This document shows positions 45,600 to 58,900 of a stretch of 64,000 nucleotides of DNA, in pieces. Both the position numbers and the translations under genes were made by a program. The notes under the pieces are model-generated. The model saw nothing but the letters and a program-made list of their open reading frames with translations. It made no database searches and was not told the DNA's origin. Origin of the DNA: Mytilus edulis (lineage: Eukaryota; Mollusca; Bivalvia; Mytilida; Mytilidae); assembly GCF_963676685.1 (NCBI RefSeq), contig NC_092354.1, positions 20,838,746 through 20,902,745 on the forward strand. The letters run 5' to 3'. Numbering within the stretch: position 1 is the first letter of the stretch; every line of letters starts with the position of its first letter.

Positions 45600-48500
45600 C
45601 TATGGTGGTAGCTTTTTCAGAAGAATGTCAGATAAATTGTCCATTGTTATTAATTTGTCTATAACTTCTAAATAAGATTTGTGCTCCTACAAAAGAAAAA
45701 AGAATATTTTAAAAACAAATTAGATGATAACAATCAAGATTTGGAGGACTGTTATGGAATATCCGTTTTTGATGATACAGTGAAACCTGTCCAAACCGAA
45801 CACCCACGGGACTTTGCGTTTTGTTCGGTTTTCACAGGTGTTCGGATTGTAGAGGTAGACGGAAGTCGACACCAAAATAATTTTGGCAGGAATAATAGGT
45901 GAGACAACAGCCGACAGCTTATTTTTGTGTTGATTTAGATGTAAATGTAAAAATAAAAGAAGATAAAAGATAGATGTTTTGCTACATTTTTGTTTATAAA
46001 TCAAACGCTACTCCGTCAATCACGCTCGTCGTTGGGAGATGTCCGACGTGGAGCGATTTTGCTTTTTATAATTATTTTCTCATCCGTTAATTCACTGACC
46101 AATTCAGATTCACAGTCACTGTCATATGACGATTCCGTAGTTGAATCGGGAATGTCATTGTATACACGAGTTTTCGGACTAAACTGGTCACCCGCTGATT
46201 GATACTTCGGCAGACGATAACAGTGAAACAACAGCAGGGGTCCAGTTTATTCTCGGACTTTATCGTTGCTAAATAGCTAACGTAAGTCTTCAGGAGCATT
46301 CGAATCAAATATATAGGGCCTCTAATGGGAATCCAGCAATCGAAATCCATTGACCTTGTTGTGTTGCACGACTTCTTAATCCGGTGAAAGGCTTTAAAAC
46401 TATTATTTAATTAAACAGTTTAGCTATAGAATGGCCGTAATTATTTGAGTAAGGTGCATTTAATTGATCTGAGGGAAAGTTCCTTTCTTGTCATTATTGG
46501 CGATGGGGGTAGCTGACCAGTTTAACGTTTCTTTACAAAAAAATCACTTTATACATGCACACAGACATGCTAATTAGTTTGTAATAACAACTCACAAGTT
46601 CATTAAACCTCAAATACCTTCGGGGATACTCTGCCATCCTGTGTTTGTTTAATTAAATCATGCAAATAATTAATTATATTTTATTGTTTTGATTGGTATT
46701 GATCGATTTTGACAGGTAATTTTTAGATACAAATTCACTAACGAGCCTTCAAAAAGCGTTCGGAATTTGGTGTTGACAGGGTTCGGTTTTTTCAGGTTAG
46801 ATTAACGTTAATTGATAGGGAAATTTTGTTGGACTTTGAAAATTGTTCGGTTTAAACTGAAATTCGGTTTTATCAGGGTTCGGTTTACCCAGGTTTCACT
46901 GTACATGTATCAGATATGTTCATTGTGTCATAACTACAATCCCAGCCCATTTCCACCAATGTAACCATTAAACAATGACCAGTTTTTTTTTTAAATACAT
47001 GAGTAACACAACAACCTTCAAGAGCATCTGAGATCAACCCCAGTTGTTGGTGGGGTTAGTGATTTCTTTGTCTTAAATTTTTATGTTTTGTTTTGTGTAC
47101 TATTGTTTGTCTTTTGATCTTTACTTTTAAAGCCGTGGCTCTGACAGGTATATTTTTTCGACTTGTGAATTTAAATGTCCCTCTGGTATATTTCAACACT
47201 CTTCTATAGCCACTGTGACAGCTTAATCACTGATGTATTACATTTATTTTCAAGCAAAATATTTTTTTTTCAATTAAGGAATGACTGTAATATTTTTTTT
47301 GTCGATGAAAAAATAACATAAAAAATGTGGTGCACACTAAATAACCCACGTACCATGAAAAAACATTGATGACATCAAGGTCACATGACAAAATTATGTC
47401 TATGAGCTGATAAACAAAACAACATCAGCCAATCAGAAGACGCGTTACATCCAAAATTAAATTATATATGAATATAAACGAAAAAATATCACCTTTTCAG
47501 GATGGTTGAAAGATCCTTTCAAGAAGTTCACAGACTGTTTATCATTGCTGATGTTCAAACCACATTGTTCACATTCTGAGATCACCTGATCAGTATCTGT
47601 AAACATAAACAACTTTAAGAGGTTCCCCACAGGATATTTGGACACTTTTGAGCTAAATGCTGTATTCATAGTTTGCAAGGATTGTCTCTAAAATGAAAAA
47701 AAAATATGCATTAATGGAAAAATAATTGATTCTTTTTAGTGCCAAGTATATACGTTTAATCAAAACAAACATGGTACCAATGGAAATGACTGTGAAAATG
47801 GAGTAAAAATGCTTCATAGTTGATAGTTGTGATGAATGTGAAGTGTATACTTCTCACAAGGAAGGTATTAAACCAAGAATTCCACATGGTGAAGTTGAAA
47901 TCATCCCTTCATAAATTTTAGACGCCATCATGAGTTGGTTGACCATTATGGAATAACTGTTTCACAGATGATATCAGATAATGTTCTTTATGATGTTTCT
48001 ACAATACCCGTTCCATTACACGAATTTGACCTACTGAATTAGACTATTTACTAGATTTGTAATAACAAAAGCAACACGACGGGTACCACATGTCAGCAGG
48101 ATCTGCTTACCCTTTTGGAGCACCTGGGATCACCCTCAGTTTTTAGTGAAATTCGTGTTGCTTAGTCTTCAGTTTTTTATGTTGTGTCTTGTGATCATAC
48201 TATTATTTGTCTGTTTGTCTTTTTATTTTTTATCCATGGCATTGTCAATTTATTATGAATCCATGAGTTTGATTGTCCCTCTGGTATCTTTCACTCCTAT
48301 TTTAAGTATCAATTTCTTCATATGAGTGAAAGCTTCAATATCGTGTAATGTGCTTCATTTTGTGACAAGTTAATTATAGTTTGGGAGACACATCAAACAA
48401 TTAGGTTTCTCATTTATAAAAGGATGAGGTTTAATGTGGATTCATTATTATTCGTTGGATGCAAATTTTCGTGGGTTTTGTGGGTACAGGTGAACCACGA

Positions 48501-51500
48501 ATTCAAATGTTCAAGGAATTACAAATTGTATAAAGGCTTTGTATGCAGAGATTGGACAATCCATGGAATCAAATATCAATGAAAATGCTAGTTTTTCCAA
48601 TCCAAAAAGAATTGATACCCATAAAAATTAATGAATCCACAGTATTCCAAGAGCAATTGTGTAGTAGAGTAGGACTCCCCCTCCTAGCCCTGACCGTATT
48701 CTATTATCTGTATTCAATCCAAACGAAAAATTACACTCTAAACTTTAATATGTGTAAAATTGAGAATGGAAATGGGGAATGTGCCAAAGAGACAACAACC
48801 CGACCATAGAAAAAAACAACAGCAGAAGGTCACCAACAGGTCTTCAATGTAGCGAGAAATGTCCGCACCCGGAGGCGTCCTTCAGCTGGCCCCTAAACAA
48901 TATATACTAGTTCAGTGATAATGAACGCCATACTAATTTCCAAATTGTACACAACGTCACAAGAAACTAAAATTAAAATAATACAAGACTAACAAAGGCC
49001 AGAGGCTCCTGACTTGGGACAGGCGCAAAAATGCAGCGGGGTTAAACATGTTTGTGAGATCTCAACCCTCCCCTATACCTCTAGCCAATGTAGAAAAGTA
49101 AACGCATAACAATATGCACATTAAAATTCAGTTCAAGAGTGCATGGTTTTCAGTGATGAACTTTTATAAAGTCATTGATTTGATGATAGACATAAAACAA
49201 ACATTCTTTCTAAACACTCCCCTTTTTCTCTTAATATTTTCATTCTGAAATATCCATCTTTAAATATATTACAAAACAATTTTTAACTGAATTTTTGTAA
49301 CAAAAATGTTGGTTATTGATATGGGGATGTATGGTTGGCGCCAAATGTTTTCTGTACCTTTAATCATCAACTGTTCAACCAGCTTTTAAAATTTTAATAT
49401 GTTGTTACTGACAACACAATGGAGGTCAATTTCAATAATGACCATTTCAACTTTTACCGTTCCGGAGTAATGGTTCTTGAAAGATTGAAAAATGGTGTTT
49501 CCAGTCGTGTCTGTGCATTTTCTAATGAACTGTTCAACCAAAGCTTTTCAAATTTTAATATGTTGTTGAGGACAAAATGGAGGTCAAGTTTAATAATGAC
49601 GATTTTGATTTTTACTGTTCAGGAGTTATGGTTCTTGTGATTTTGAAAAATGCCAGTACACAAATAAATGTTTATAATCCAGTTTGCTGTCCCTCTGACA
49701 GCCTCTGGTTGTTTATATTTTTAAACTATCTCATTGTTTTATATTTTAACTATAATTTGGCATTTTTATTTTCATTTATCTTTTGACTTTTATAGTATGG
49801 GTTAATGTGTCATTATAAATTTATTTCACATTTTTCAAATACTGTAAATTCAGAAATTATTGCGTGCATTAATCATTGTGATTTTGTCATTTTAGACTAA
49901 TATACATTTTTGATTTTTTGCGATATGGAGAAAACTTCTGTTTAATTCATATAAAAATTTCAAAATGCAAGTTTCAATTATTGCAATTATTACCCTGTCA
50001 CATTTTCGCAATAAAAACAAAACATTGCAATCATTTTCAAAATTTACAGTATGAATTTCAATCAAGATTTACCTGGATGTTTGAAAGATGGCGATGCAAA
50101 GCACACAGTAATATTGGATACCGTTTACACAGATGGTGGTGGAGCAATCGAAGACACCTAACATGATTTCCTAGCATGTATTCTATACTGGTCCTATAAC
50201 ACAGACTAATTAGGGATGAAGTCCTGTAAAAAATATTCTTAAAGTTATCTCCCCTTTAACTCTTCAATTCTACTTTTTAAAAACACTGTTGTAAACAAAC
50301 ATTAAACCTTTTCCTGTATTTTAGAAATCAGAACTAAATTTGTTCTTGAAACTAATATTATGCACATAAATATAAAAAAGACAGTTCTCTCACAAGCAAA
50401 CAAAAATCTATTTTCGTGTCTTTTTGTTGTTGGTATACATGTACTACTCTGACAAATCCACTCTGTGTGTTTGTTAGATGTATTTCTATTTGTATCCATC
50501 TGATGAGTTAAATATTTCAACTGATTTTTATAGGTCGTTCTTATGTTGACCTATTACACCACTATCCCAGGTTAGGGGAGAGTTGAAATCCTGATAACAT
50601 GTTCAACCCCACCACATTCTGTACGGATATGCCTGTCCCAAGTCAGGAGCCTGTAATTCAGTGGTTGTCGTTTGTTACTGCAATATATATTTGTTTTTCA
50701 TACATTTTTATTTTACATATATATTAGGCCATTAGTTTTCTTGTTTGAATTAATTTACATTTGTTAATTCATGGATTTTTAAAGCTGACTATGCAGTATG
50801 AGCTTTTATCATTATTGAAGGTGAACTATAGTTGTTAATTTCTCAATCTGTGTCATTTGGTCTCTTGTGAAGAGTTGTCTAATTAGCAATCATACCACAT
50901 CTTCGTTTTTTATAATTGTGAAATATGTGCCTTTCTTAACTCTAATAACTATATTTGAATTTAATAGTTGTTACTTTGACTAGTTTCTATATCTGTCTTA
51001 CCTTAAATCTTTACTTAAATCATAAAAGTGCATCAAAGCATCAGTCTGACCAAGATTATACAACAAATAAACACTTTCAAACTCCTGTCTGTTGTCATGG
51101 TTACCAGGCACAACTGAGTATACATATAATAGTCTTTTTAAACATTCTTGTGTATGTTGGTTGTTAATCTTGGGGTCAAATCTTGCTATTGGTTCAGTAC
51201 ATAATCTATAAATAAAATGACAACTTTATCATAGCCATTTTTAACATCTGAAAATATGAACATAAATTTGTATATAAAATTTCAACTAAAATAATATCTA
51301 TGCCTACATTAAACAGACATTAAACCATATATGACCCATGACCTATGTCAAACAAGAATGTGTCCCCAGTACACAGATGCCCCACTCTCACTATCATTTC
51401 CTTTGTTCAATGGACCATGAAATTGGGGTCAAAACTCTCATTTGACAATAAAATTAGAAAGATCATATCATAAGGAACATGTGTACTAAGTTTCAAGTTG

Positions 51501-54500
51501 ATTGGAGTTCAACTTCATCAAAAACTACCTTGACTAAAAACTTTAACCTGATCGGCTCCATTTTGGCTGTAACATTTTGATGAAATCCTGTATTTTTTTA
51601 ATTAGTGATTTATCTGTTTGTTATTTTTCCGACTTTTTTTTAACATGTATTACTTATATAATTTTTTAATAAAAAAATAGAAAAGGCTGCAATGTTATTT
51701 CAAGGTAATTGTACCAGCAAATATGACAACATAAACTGTACTTTGAATGATATCACCATTTTCCATAGTTTTGCACTAGACTGTCACATGTCCTGATGTA
51801 GTCAGATTTTTAACATGCTAAATCACAAGGTTAAAGTCTCAAGAAAACTTAAAGTTATCTCCCCTTTTAACTTTTCAAAACATGTTACCTTTCTATGCAT
51901 TTTTTCTCAGTAGAGACAACCTAGATTACTTTAACTGTTAAATGTGTTTCAACCTCACAAAATATATGAATGCATAAATGTAAGAATTTATCAAAGGTAC
52001 CAGGCTTATAATTTAATATGCCAGATGCGCATTTCATCTTCATAAGACTCATCAGTGACGCGTAGATCAAAATAGTTATAAAGCCAAGGAAGTACAAATT
52101 TAAAGAGCTTTGAGGATCCAAAATTCAAGAAAGTTATGCCAAATACGGCTTATGTAAACTATGCCTGGGATAAGAAAATCCTTAGTATTTTGAATAATTC
52201 ATAATTTTGTTATCAGGAAATTTATAAATTTATAAAAACTTTTTATATACTCCTACCTGTATCCAGCATAGATATGAAATCTTGCTATTTTTTCTAGGAT
52301 GTTTATCGCACTGCTGCCCCCTATATTTTGTATCACCATGTCTTGACGAATACATCGTAATCGGTCAAATACAAAATCGTAAATATCTTTCCAGGCAACA
52401 TCTTTTTTTGCTGTTATACTAAAAATTAAAAAGAAACAAGTAAAACTGCAAGCTACTGCTCACTGGTCATACCACCGACACAAGTGGGTAATTTTAATAG
52501 TGTAAAAATATGTAAGTGTTCCATAAACAGGAAGTTGTTGAGTGATGAATCTGAAAATGCATCACAAGGTATAGCTGACATATATAAACCCTTAAACCAA
52601 ATTTCAGAAATCCTTGTATTGTTGTTCCTGAGAAAAATGTGACTAAAAATATTCATGGGACAGATGGACTGACTGATGGACTGACAGACAGAGGTAAAAC
52701 AGTATATCCCCACAGTGTTTCTAATCAGTTTAAATCCATCCCCTTAGTATATTACCACTGTCTTTCATTTATATTATATAATAACTGTCTTTTGATGAGG
52801 TAAATATGTAGTTTTATTGCATAGCAATATAATATTTCCCACAGAAAGTAACCAAAAGTTAGCGTGCAATAAATTCTAATATTGCACTAGTTCAATAAAT
52901 CTTCAAAATTCATGACGTCATCAACGACAAAATATTAGTTTAAACCAATTTTTACTTTTAAATATTATATTGCTATACAATAAAAGGGTTACTGGTCCTA
53001 TAACACATAACGCAAGCTCGTGCAATATAAAATTCTACTCGGGACAATATTCCCCAATATTCATGCAATAACCCTATATTATTAAATCTTAATAAATCTC
53101 ATATTCACTGAGGTCAATGGCTGAAGTGAATGTCAATAAGTTTTTCAAAAGTCAATTAAACTACATATTTACTGAAACAAAGGACAGCAACTGTTTAATT
53201 CCATGTTCAGAAAGAGGCACATGTTTTTTAAAAACAGTTATTTTCTAAAACCTATTGTACGTCAAACATTTTAATGTTATTACATTGTATACACAGAAAA
53301 GCATGCTATGTTTTCCATGATGAATATACTTTATTAGCAGGTGAATACGCTTTTATTCAATATCCAATTCATATAGAAACCCTACTCAAATTTTATCAAT
53401 ATGGAATAAATAAAATGTTTGCCTTTAGCTATTGGTCAACTGCAAATTTCACTCAATGCTAGTGTGGATGTCACTTGAGTTTCATAATAATATCTGCAAT
53501 TTATTTTACTAACCTACCAAGAAGATAATCAACAGTTCTGACTAAAACTTCTGGAGGTCGAAGATCATTGGGTCCAGGGTCACGTTTGCCTGCTGCTGGC
53601 CTACTGTATTCTTTAACCATTTTATCTGTATCAGTCTGAAGCCTAAAAATACAAAGAAAATGTAAAATAAATACAAAATTATCACCCCCCAAAAATCCCT
53701 CTTGCTGGTTTTGAGTGATTCCTTGTTAGACAGTATGAGGGTCTTGATGCAGATTTTCTTCATTTTCTGTTTTTTTTCATGTCATTTTTCTCTTTCCCAT
53801 CATTTTGAAGTCTTTTTATTTGTTATACATTATTCTAGATCTCTATTCCTTTCAACTGACAAACTATATGCATTATTTTGCATTTTAGGAAAACAAACAA
53901 CTTTGAAGGTTGACAAGGTTTCTTTGCAAAATTCTTCATATACAAGCCTTTTAAATTTGTACTTTTATAAAAATTGTTAAAAATTTAAAAGTTTGTTTTT
54001 TACTAAAATTGGTATCCAAATTCATATTTAATGACTCAACGTACATGAATAGCAGAAAATGCTTACCCTGTCTATGCATCCAGTCTAGACATTTTTTTAC
54101 TTTAATTAAATGTATTTTCTTTATGAATTAACTGAAATGTGTAAACCTCATTCATGCACTATTAAAGCTTGTTAAAAATAAAGTCAAATCGTCCAGAAAA
54201 TTTAAAACAGATTTTAGAATAAAAAAATAATACCAGTATTCTATTTGTGTTACATGTGTTACAAACAGTTACCTTCCATTTTGTACTGTCTTTTCAAGGA
54301 AATGTACTAATCTTTCTCTAGTTCTTCTGAAAAACAAAAAAATAAAAACAGAGAATTATTTAGATTAAGAGTTTATTTAGAATTCTAAAAAAAATCAAAG
54401 GTTAAGATCTTGCGATGTTACTGCAGTGTTGTCATATTTAGTTTTATTTTGACTCTTTAATATGTGACCAATTATGAATGGTCACACCATTGTGATCATG

Positions 54501-55650
54501 TATAAACAATAAAGGTAAGATTGTGATTGATATTCATATAATTAAGAAATCATCTTTCAATCAGTTAAATTAAGGTCTGGAGCTGGCATGTCAGTAATTG
54601 CTAGTAGTCTTTTGTTTTTTTATCAGTTTCTTTTGTTACCTTATCTGACATTGAACTCTGACTTAAACTGAGTTTTATTGCTCATATTTCTTCTGTGTGT
54701 TTCTTTATTCTACATTGTCTAGATGTATAGGGGAGGGTTGAAATGTCACAAGACATGTTTAACCCCACCACATTTTAGCGCCGAGCCCGTCAGGAGTTGC
54801 TCGAATTTATTAGTCTTAAAGACACAATTTTTATCAAAGGGCCAGTTGAGGCCCACTTCTTGGTGCAGAATTATCTCAGTGTGTTGAAGACCCATTGGTG
54901 GCCTTCAGCTGTTGTCTGCTCTTTGACATATTTCCATTCTCAATTTTTATTTTCAGTCTCTACACTCTCACAAAACACAAATACTGTCTTAGAACTATGA
55001 GTGTAAAGGCAGTCTGAAGTACATATCTGTAGAGTGTAGAGCACCAGAGCCAATCTGTCATTTGGTGGATTATATGGGGACAGAGTCCCCAACTATGATA
55101 GAAAAACTATAAAAAAGTTTTAGTGGGATTGGAGCCTAGAAAGCGGCATATAAAGGAATTTCGTCAACGCCTGAAATTTTTCTAAAATGCAAGTTAAGTA
55201 CCTTGTGTTAAATTAAGGTATATAAGATTTTTTTTTTCTGAGAAAAGTGGTTCAAGTGCCTGTGTTGAGAGGGGATAGGACCTTTATCGGGACTCCGGGA
55301 TCAGGTGTTTTTAAGCTCGGGATGTCAGGATTGACTCTTTCGGGATCCGGGAATTCTTTTTTTAAATTTCGGGACCTCAGGATTTTTTTTAAGCCCGGGA
55401 TTTCGAGAATTCGTGTTTTTAAGCTCGGGATTTCGGGATCAGGACCCTCCCTCTGTGTAGTCAAGATACCAGGATATTTTTATGAAATATAACCCTGAAT
55501 ACGTCTCCAAAGGCTGATTTAAATATGTATTTTCTCAAATCAAGCTAACAGGTAGAGTAAAAAATGATCTTACAGCTCTATCTCAGCTGGTGGGCACATA
55601 AAGTTGCAAGTTCCCACTTTGCAATTTCCAAAATTTTTGTTTTCGTTCAT
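45600..55650 (-). CDS. SAC3D1: SAC3D1-like protein (SAC3/GANP domain), complete, 8 coding exons
   Basis: SAC3/GANP-domain family; vertebrate SAC3D1 is linked to centrosomes and spindle progression, while larger relatives are TREX-2 mRNA-export scaffolds. Exons in gene order: 55574-55650, 54273-54326, 53514-53642, 52257-52418, 51002-51205, 50073-50193, 47493-47687, 45600-45686. All phases close, giving 342 codons and a stop. Recognisable pieces: GTCNFMCPPAE near the N-terminus, RTRERLVHFLEK, VKEYSRPAAGK with DLRPPEVLVRTVDYLLG, DRLRCIRQDMV, ARFDPKINNQHTQECLKRLL, then YMLGNHVRCLRLL and ALHRHLSNIQ (the SAC3 'GN.vRf.rL' and 'ih' helices). For exon 3 I used the donor after GGTAG (gttagt) rather than the one 4 nt earlier, because only that keeps exon 4 open. 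It is close to the human protein in length and shares a short intergenic region with the gene on its right. Confidence 0.92.
45778..46901. mobile_element. 1.12-kb TA-flanked element P with CAGTGAAACCTG ends
   Basis: Left CAGTGAAACCTGTCCAAACC, right GGTTTACCCAGGTTTCACTG, flanked by TA: pogo/Tigger-like termini, no transposase frame seen. Subterminal 'GTTCGGTTT' words recur at both ends. It begins about 90 bp upstream (gene sense) of SAC3D1's last exon, in intron 7. Confidence 0.8.
48060..48165 (+). mobile_element. Family L fragment
   Basis: 'GCAACACGACGGGTACCACA', 'CTTACCCTTTTGGAGCACCT' and 'GTTTTTAGTGAAATTCGTGT' recur in variant form at 40955-41060 and, reversed, at 29250-29350 and 5970-6075. 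Confidence 0.6.
48432..48644. mobile_element. MITE family R copy
   Basis: Ends TGTGGATTCATTATTATTCG and AATTAATGAATCCACAG; body 'GGGTACAGGTGAACCACGAA'. SAC3D1 intron 6. Confidence 0.7.
48746..49140 (+). mobile_element. Family B copy, full
   Basis: Both halves joined, with 'CACAACGTCACAAGAAACTA' in the middle. SAC3D1 intron 6. Confidence 0.84.
49290..49790 (+). mobile_element. Second copy of the 161-bp core-repeat element, about 1.5 units
   Basis: Starts 'TTGTAACAAAAATGTTGGTT' and shares the core 'CAGGAGTTATGGTTCTTG' and the end 'TTTGCTGTCCCTCTGACAG' with 58170-59265, but has only about two core units and no GC-rich simple repeat. Lies in SAC3D1 intron 6. Confidence 0.7.
49842..50049. mobile_element. 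MITE family S copy abutting SAC3D1 exon 6
   Basis: Same ends as the copy at 7662; TA-flanked. Its right end is 23 bp from the end of exon 6 (50073), so it makes up almost the whole start of intron 6. Confidence 0.85.
50480..50912 (-). mobile_element. Family A copy, long form
   Basis: 'CCATCTGATGAGTTAAATAT' to 'GCAATCATACCACATCTTCG', in SAC3D1 intron 5. Confidence 0.85.
51352..51556 (+). mobile_element. Family D copy, truncated before its microsatellite
   Basis: Matches from ACAAGAATGTGTCCCC to CTTTAACCTGATCGG. SAC3D1 intron 4. Confidence 0.82.
51945..52195 (-). mobile_element. Family C copy
   Basis: Reverse orientation: 'GATGCGCATTTCATCTTCAT', 'AAGACTCATCAGTGACGC', 'CCAAATACGGCTTATGTAAA'. 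It ends about 60 bp from SAC3D1 exon 4. Confidence 0.72.
52811..52985. mobile_element. MITE family T with GTTTTATTGCATAGCAATAT ends
   Basis: GTTTTATTGCATAGCAATAT... and the inverted ATATTGCTATACAATAAAA about 175 bp away, in SAC3D1 intron 3. Confidence 0.75.
54725..54960 (-). mobile_element. Family A/B-type fragment
   Basis: 'CATGTTTAACCCCACCACAT' and 'TGGTGGCCTTCAGCTGTTGT' followed by 'CATTCTCAATTTTTAT': reversed pieces of the families above. SAC3D1 intron 1. Confidence 0.65.
55266..55455. mobile_element. MITE family H copy
   Basis: Closely similar to 34029-34223 ('GACCTTTATCGGGACTCCGG', 'AAGCTCGGGATTTCGGGATC'). Lies in SAC3D1 intron 1, about 120 bp from exon 1. Confidence 0.8.
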
Positions 55651-55964
55651 GTTCAAAGTAAAATAAAAGCTTTTATACAACTAAATTTAGTGTGGGATAA
55701 AAGCGCTTAGCTGAGCATGGGATGTATTTTATAAAATTAATACCGAAATCGAAACAAGAATGTTCAGTTTTTCCGGGAAATTTGTAATCCTTGTCAGCAC
55801 TACGTTTCAATTATAGTTATGTTTTGGCAGTTGTCCAAAGCACTATAAGACATTGATCTGTAACTTTCATCGGTTTAGCCAAAATTTCATCAGTAAATGT
55901 AATTGATTTTATACAATGTTATAGCAAGATTTATAACCTTATATGTTGACTTGTAGAAGAAAAG
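55651..55964. promoter_or_regulatory. Head-to-head intergenic region, probable bidirectional promoter
   Basis: Only about 315 bp separate the start codons of the SAC3D1-like gene (minus) and the nucleotidyltransferase-like gene (plus). Both 5' UTRs and both promoters must fit here unless non-coding exons lie elsewhere. I see no clear TATA-box pair or CpG cluster, so the call rests on geometry. Confidence 0.55.
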
Positions 55965-58900
55965 ATGGTAAGTGTCATCTTAATCTTATTTCTCTCTCAC
56001 ACAATTTCTCCTTACATGCCTAATTTTGCATTGAAATGTTTGGCCCTAGGCCTAACCCACTGGACCCAGCCCAGTTTCATAATATATAGTGAACTTAAAA
56101 TATACTAGCTACCCTGAACCCTTTTTGTTCTTTTATTCCATTTACCAACGAGGTCAAAGGACAATCTATCACATTGATGCTGTATCATCTTTACATAATT
56201 TGTGTATTAGTAAATTAGTTGTAGGTAGTCCAAATAATTATGACGTCTTGAAAGGCTATTATATCTTTTTTTTACGCCTTACAGTAGGTGTAAGACTTAG
56301 GCGTCAAAGAAAAACAATATATTAGCCTTTCGAGACGACATAATTATTTGGACTAGGTTGCAGGTACCTAAAAAAAAAGGGGGGAGGGGGTTATGTTTTT
56401 TTTTCTGCGTCAGATTTTTTTTAATTGGTTTTTTAATGCTTTCATTCAAATCATTTTTTTTCAAAATTTAACACTATGGAGGGAAATTTGCATTCAGAAT
56501 ATTTTTTTTGTCATCTCAGAACCTTTGGCTATATTCATGGTATTTGGAGTCAGTTTGTGTCAATCCTGTGACTTTAGTCACTTAAAGCTCAACATACATG
56601 TAGGAATAGTGATCAGGTGGCAGCAGCAGCAGGGTTCAGTTTCTTCTTAAAAGCTTTATATTTTAGAAGGTGGATGCTTCATACTTTTTATGTAGATGCT
56701 TTATATTGACAGGAAATGAAAGAGGTTGAAGAAACAGAAGAACTTGTAACCATAGCAACTAAAGCTGTCCAGTCACATGAAAAACTTCATCTGCATTTGA
56801 AAAGAAACAGATTGAAGAATGGACCAAAAGATGGTATACTCACACTAGTACAGTTCACGCTTGCCCACTAAGAAAAAAGATTTCTGATATATATTTTACA
56901 ACCCCTTCCTTAAATAAAATTTTATGATCTATTCAAACAATCTCAGATGTTGTACATGTTGTAAAAATAGCAGAAAAAGCTTAGCTTTCAATTGCCATCA
57001 TTCAATATTTTCAATTTTGAAAAAAAAAAAGTTGAAGTGTCATTTCTCTTAGTTATTCCTGAATAAAAATGCATTGGATCTATACAACTATAAATAGATA
57101 CATCTTCAATTGCCTTCTGACAACATTAGACATCCTTTCAAATACTTATTGACCTGTAGCAGGTTATTTTAGTGGGTGTAAATTTTCGCGATAATCATTG
57201 AATAAGGTATACGAAATATTTGCCGGTTATTATTTTGGCATATTCGAAACTTTTATCAATACCTATGCATGTACACTTTTTAATTGGCGGAATTTATTTT
57301 GGCAATTTTGTTTTATCCACAAAAACAAGTGAAAAATTATATTATATGGTAATAATTTACTTTTTCAGTTCTAATGAAATCCATTCAAACCTTGGATAAT
57401 TTGAGAGAGATCAAAGCGACAGCAGACGGTTCCATAGCTGGATTTGAGACTCCACAGATCCAAGATGGCTGCCTTGTTGAGCTTAAACAATTAACATTGA
57501 TGAATATTCCTTCGTCTGTTACTGAAGAAACAAAAACAAAATTCCAAAAACTGATATTTGAAACTTTTAAAGGTACCGTTATGCATTTGACATTGTGATT
57601 TTAAGGATGTTTTTAAGTGAAATTATAAAATTCTAGAATTGAAAATTGATACTACTCTAAGTCTAAAGAGCATTAGAAAAAGAACAAAAGAAGCTTGAAA
57701 TATCGATAGATTATGGAGTTCCTTTTCAAGTTTTTTGTTTTGTTTTTAAATATGGGGAAAAGGCTGTCTCATACTTTCACCTTATATTTGCGTTGATATT
57801 ATTTGGGTCTTAAATCAAAAGAAAAGAAATATAGTATCTGCTTAAATTTTGATGAATGACCTTTTATGAGCTATTGAAGTCTCATATGAAAAGAAAAAAT
57901 GGTGTTAATGGACAAAATATTAAAAAAGAAACAAGGAGTCAGAACATATGGCAAACATTCCTAAACCTGACCCCTTAGGCCTTTATTTGTTAGAAATCAG
58001 ATTTAAAGATAAATTTCTTGTAGCTCACAGTTACAGCATGATGGTAACAAAACTCCAAACTTAAAACATCAAAAAATATTTCCTGTTCAGAGAAAAGCAA
58101 ACCAATTTGTTAATTTATTTATGATACATACAAATCTCAAGTCAGTTTAATAATAGTCCAAAGTACTTGTTTTTAACCGGATTTTTGTGACCAAAATGTG
58201 GGTTATTGATTTGGGGATGTACGGCGGGCGGGTGGTCGGGCGGTCGGTCGGGCGGGCGGGCGGGCGGGAATCAAATGTTGTCCGTGCATTAACTCATGAA
58301 CCGTTCAACCAAAGCTTTTAAAATTGAAGGTCAAGTTCAATAATGGCGATTTTGACTTTTACCGTTCAGGAGTTATGGTTCTTGAAAGATTGAAAAATGG
58401 AGTTTACAGTCGTGTCCATGCATTTACGCATGAACTGTTCTACCTAAGCTTCCCAAATTTTAATATGTTGTTACTGATGACAAAATGGAGGTCAAATTCA
58501 ATAATGGCGATTTTGACTTTTACCGTTCAGGAGTTATGGTTCTTGAAAGATTGAAAAATGGAGTTTACAGTCGTGTCCATGCATTTACGCATGAACTGTT
58601 CTACCTAAGCTTCCCAAATTTTAATATGTTGTTACTGATGACAAAATGGAGGTCAAATTCAATAATGGCGATTTTGACTTTTACTGTTCAGGAGTTATGG
58701 TTCTTGAAAGATTGAAAAATGGAGTTTCCAGTCGTGTCCGTGCATTTACGCATGAACTGTTCTACCTAAGCTTCCCAAATTTTAATATGTTGTTACTGAT
58801 GACAAAATGGAGGTCAAATTCAATAATGGCGATTTTGACTTTTACTGTTCAGGAGTTATGGTTCTTGAAAGATTGAAAAATGGTGTTTCCAGTCGTGTCC

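Noticed and set aside
45681-46350. Frames on both strands within element P
   Set aside because: Short, overlapping, and without any domain; the last SAC3D1 exon ends at 45686.
53518-53518. Donor gtaggt for SAC3D1 exon 3
   Set aside because: With it, exon 4 would read TAA at once; the donor 4 nt later (53513-53512) keeps the frame and gives the expected SAC3 sequence.
58324-58876. Three overlapping 76-codon frames that look like a small protein family
   Set aside because: They are the same 161-bp repeat read three times; the unit is not a multiple of 3 and the frames end where the next unit begins.
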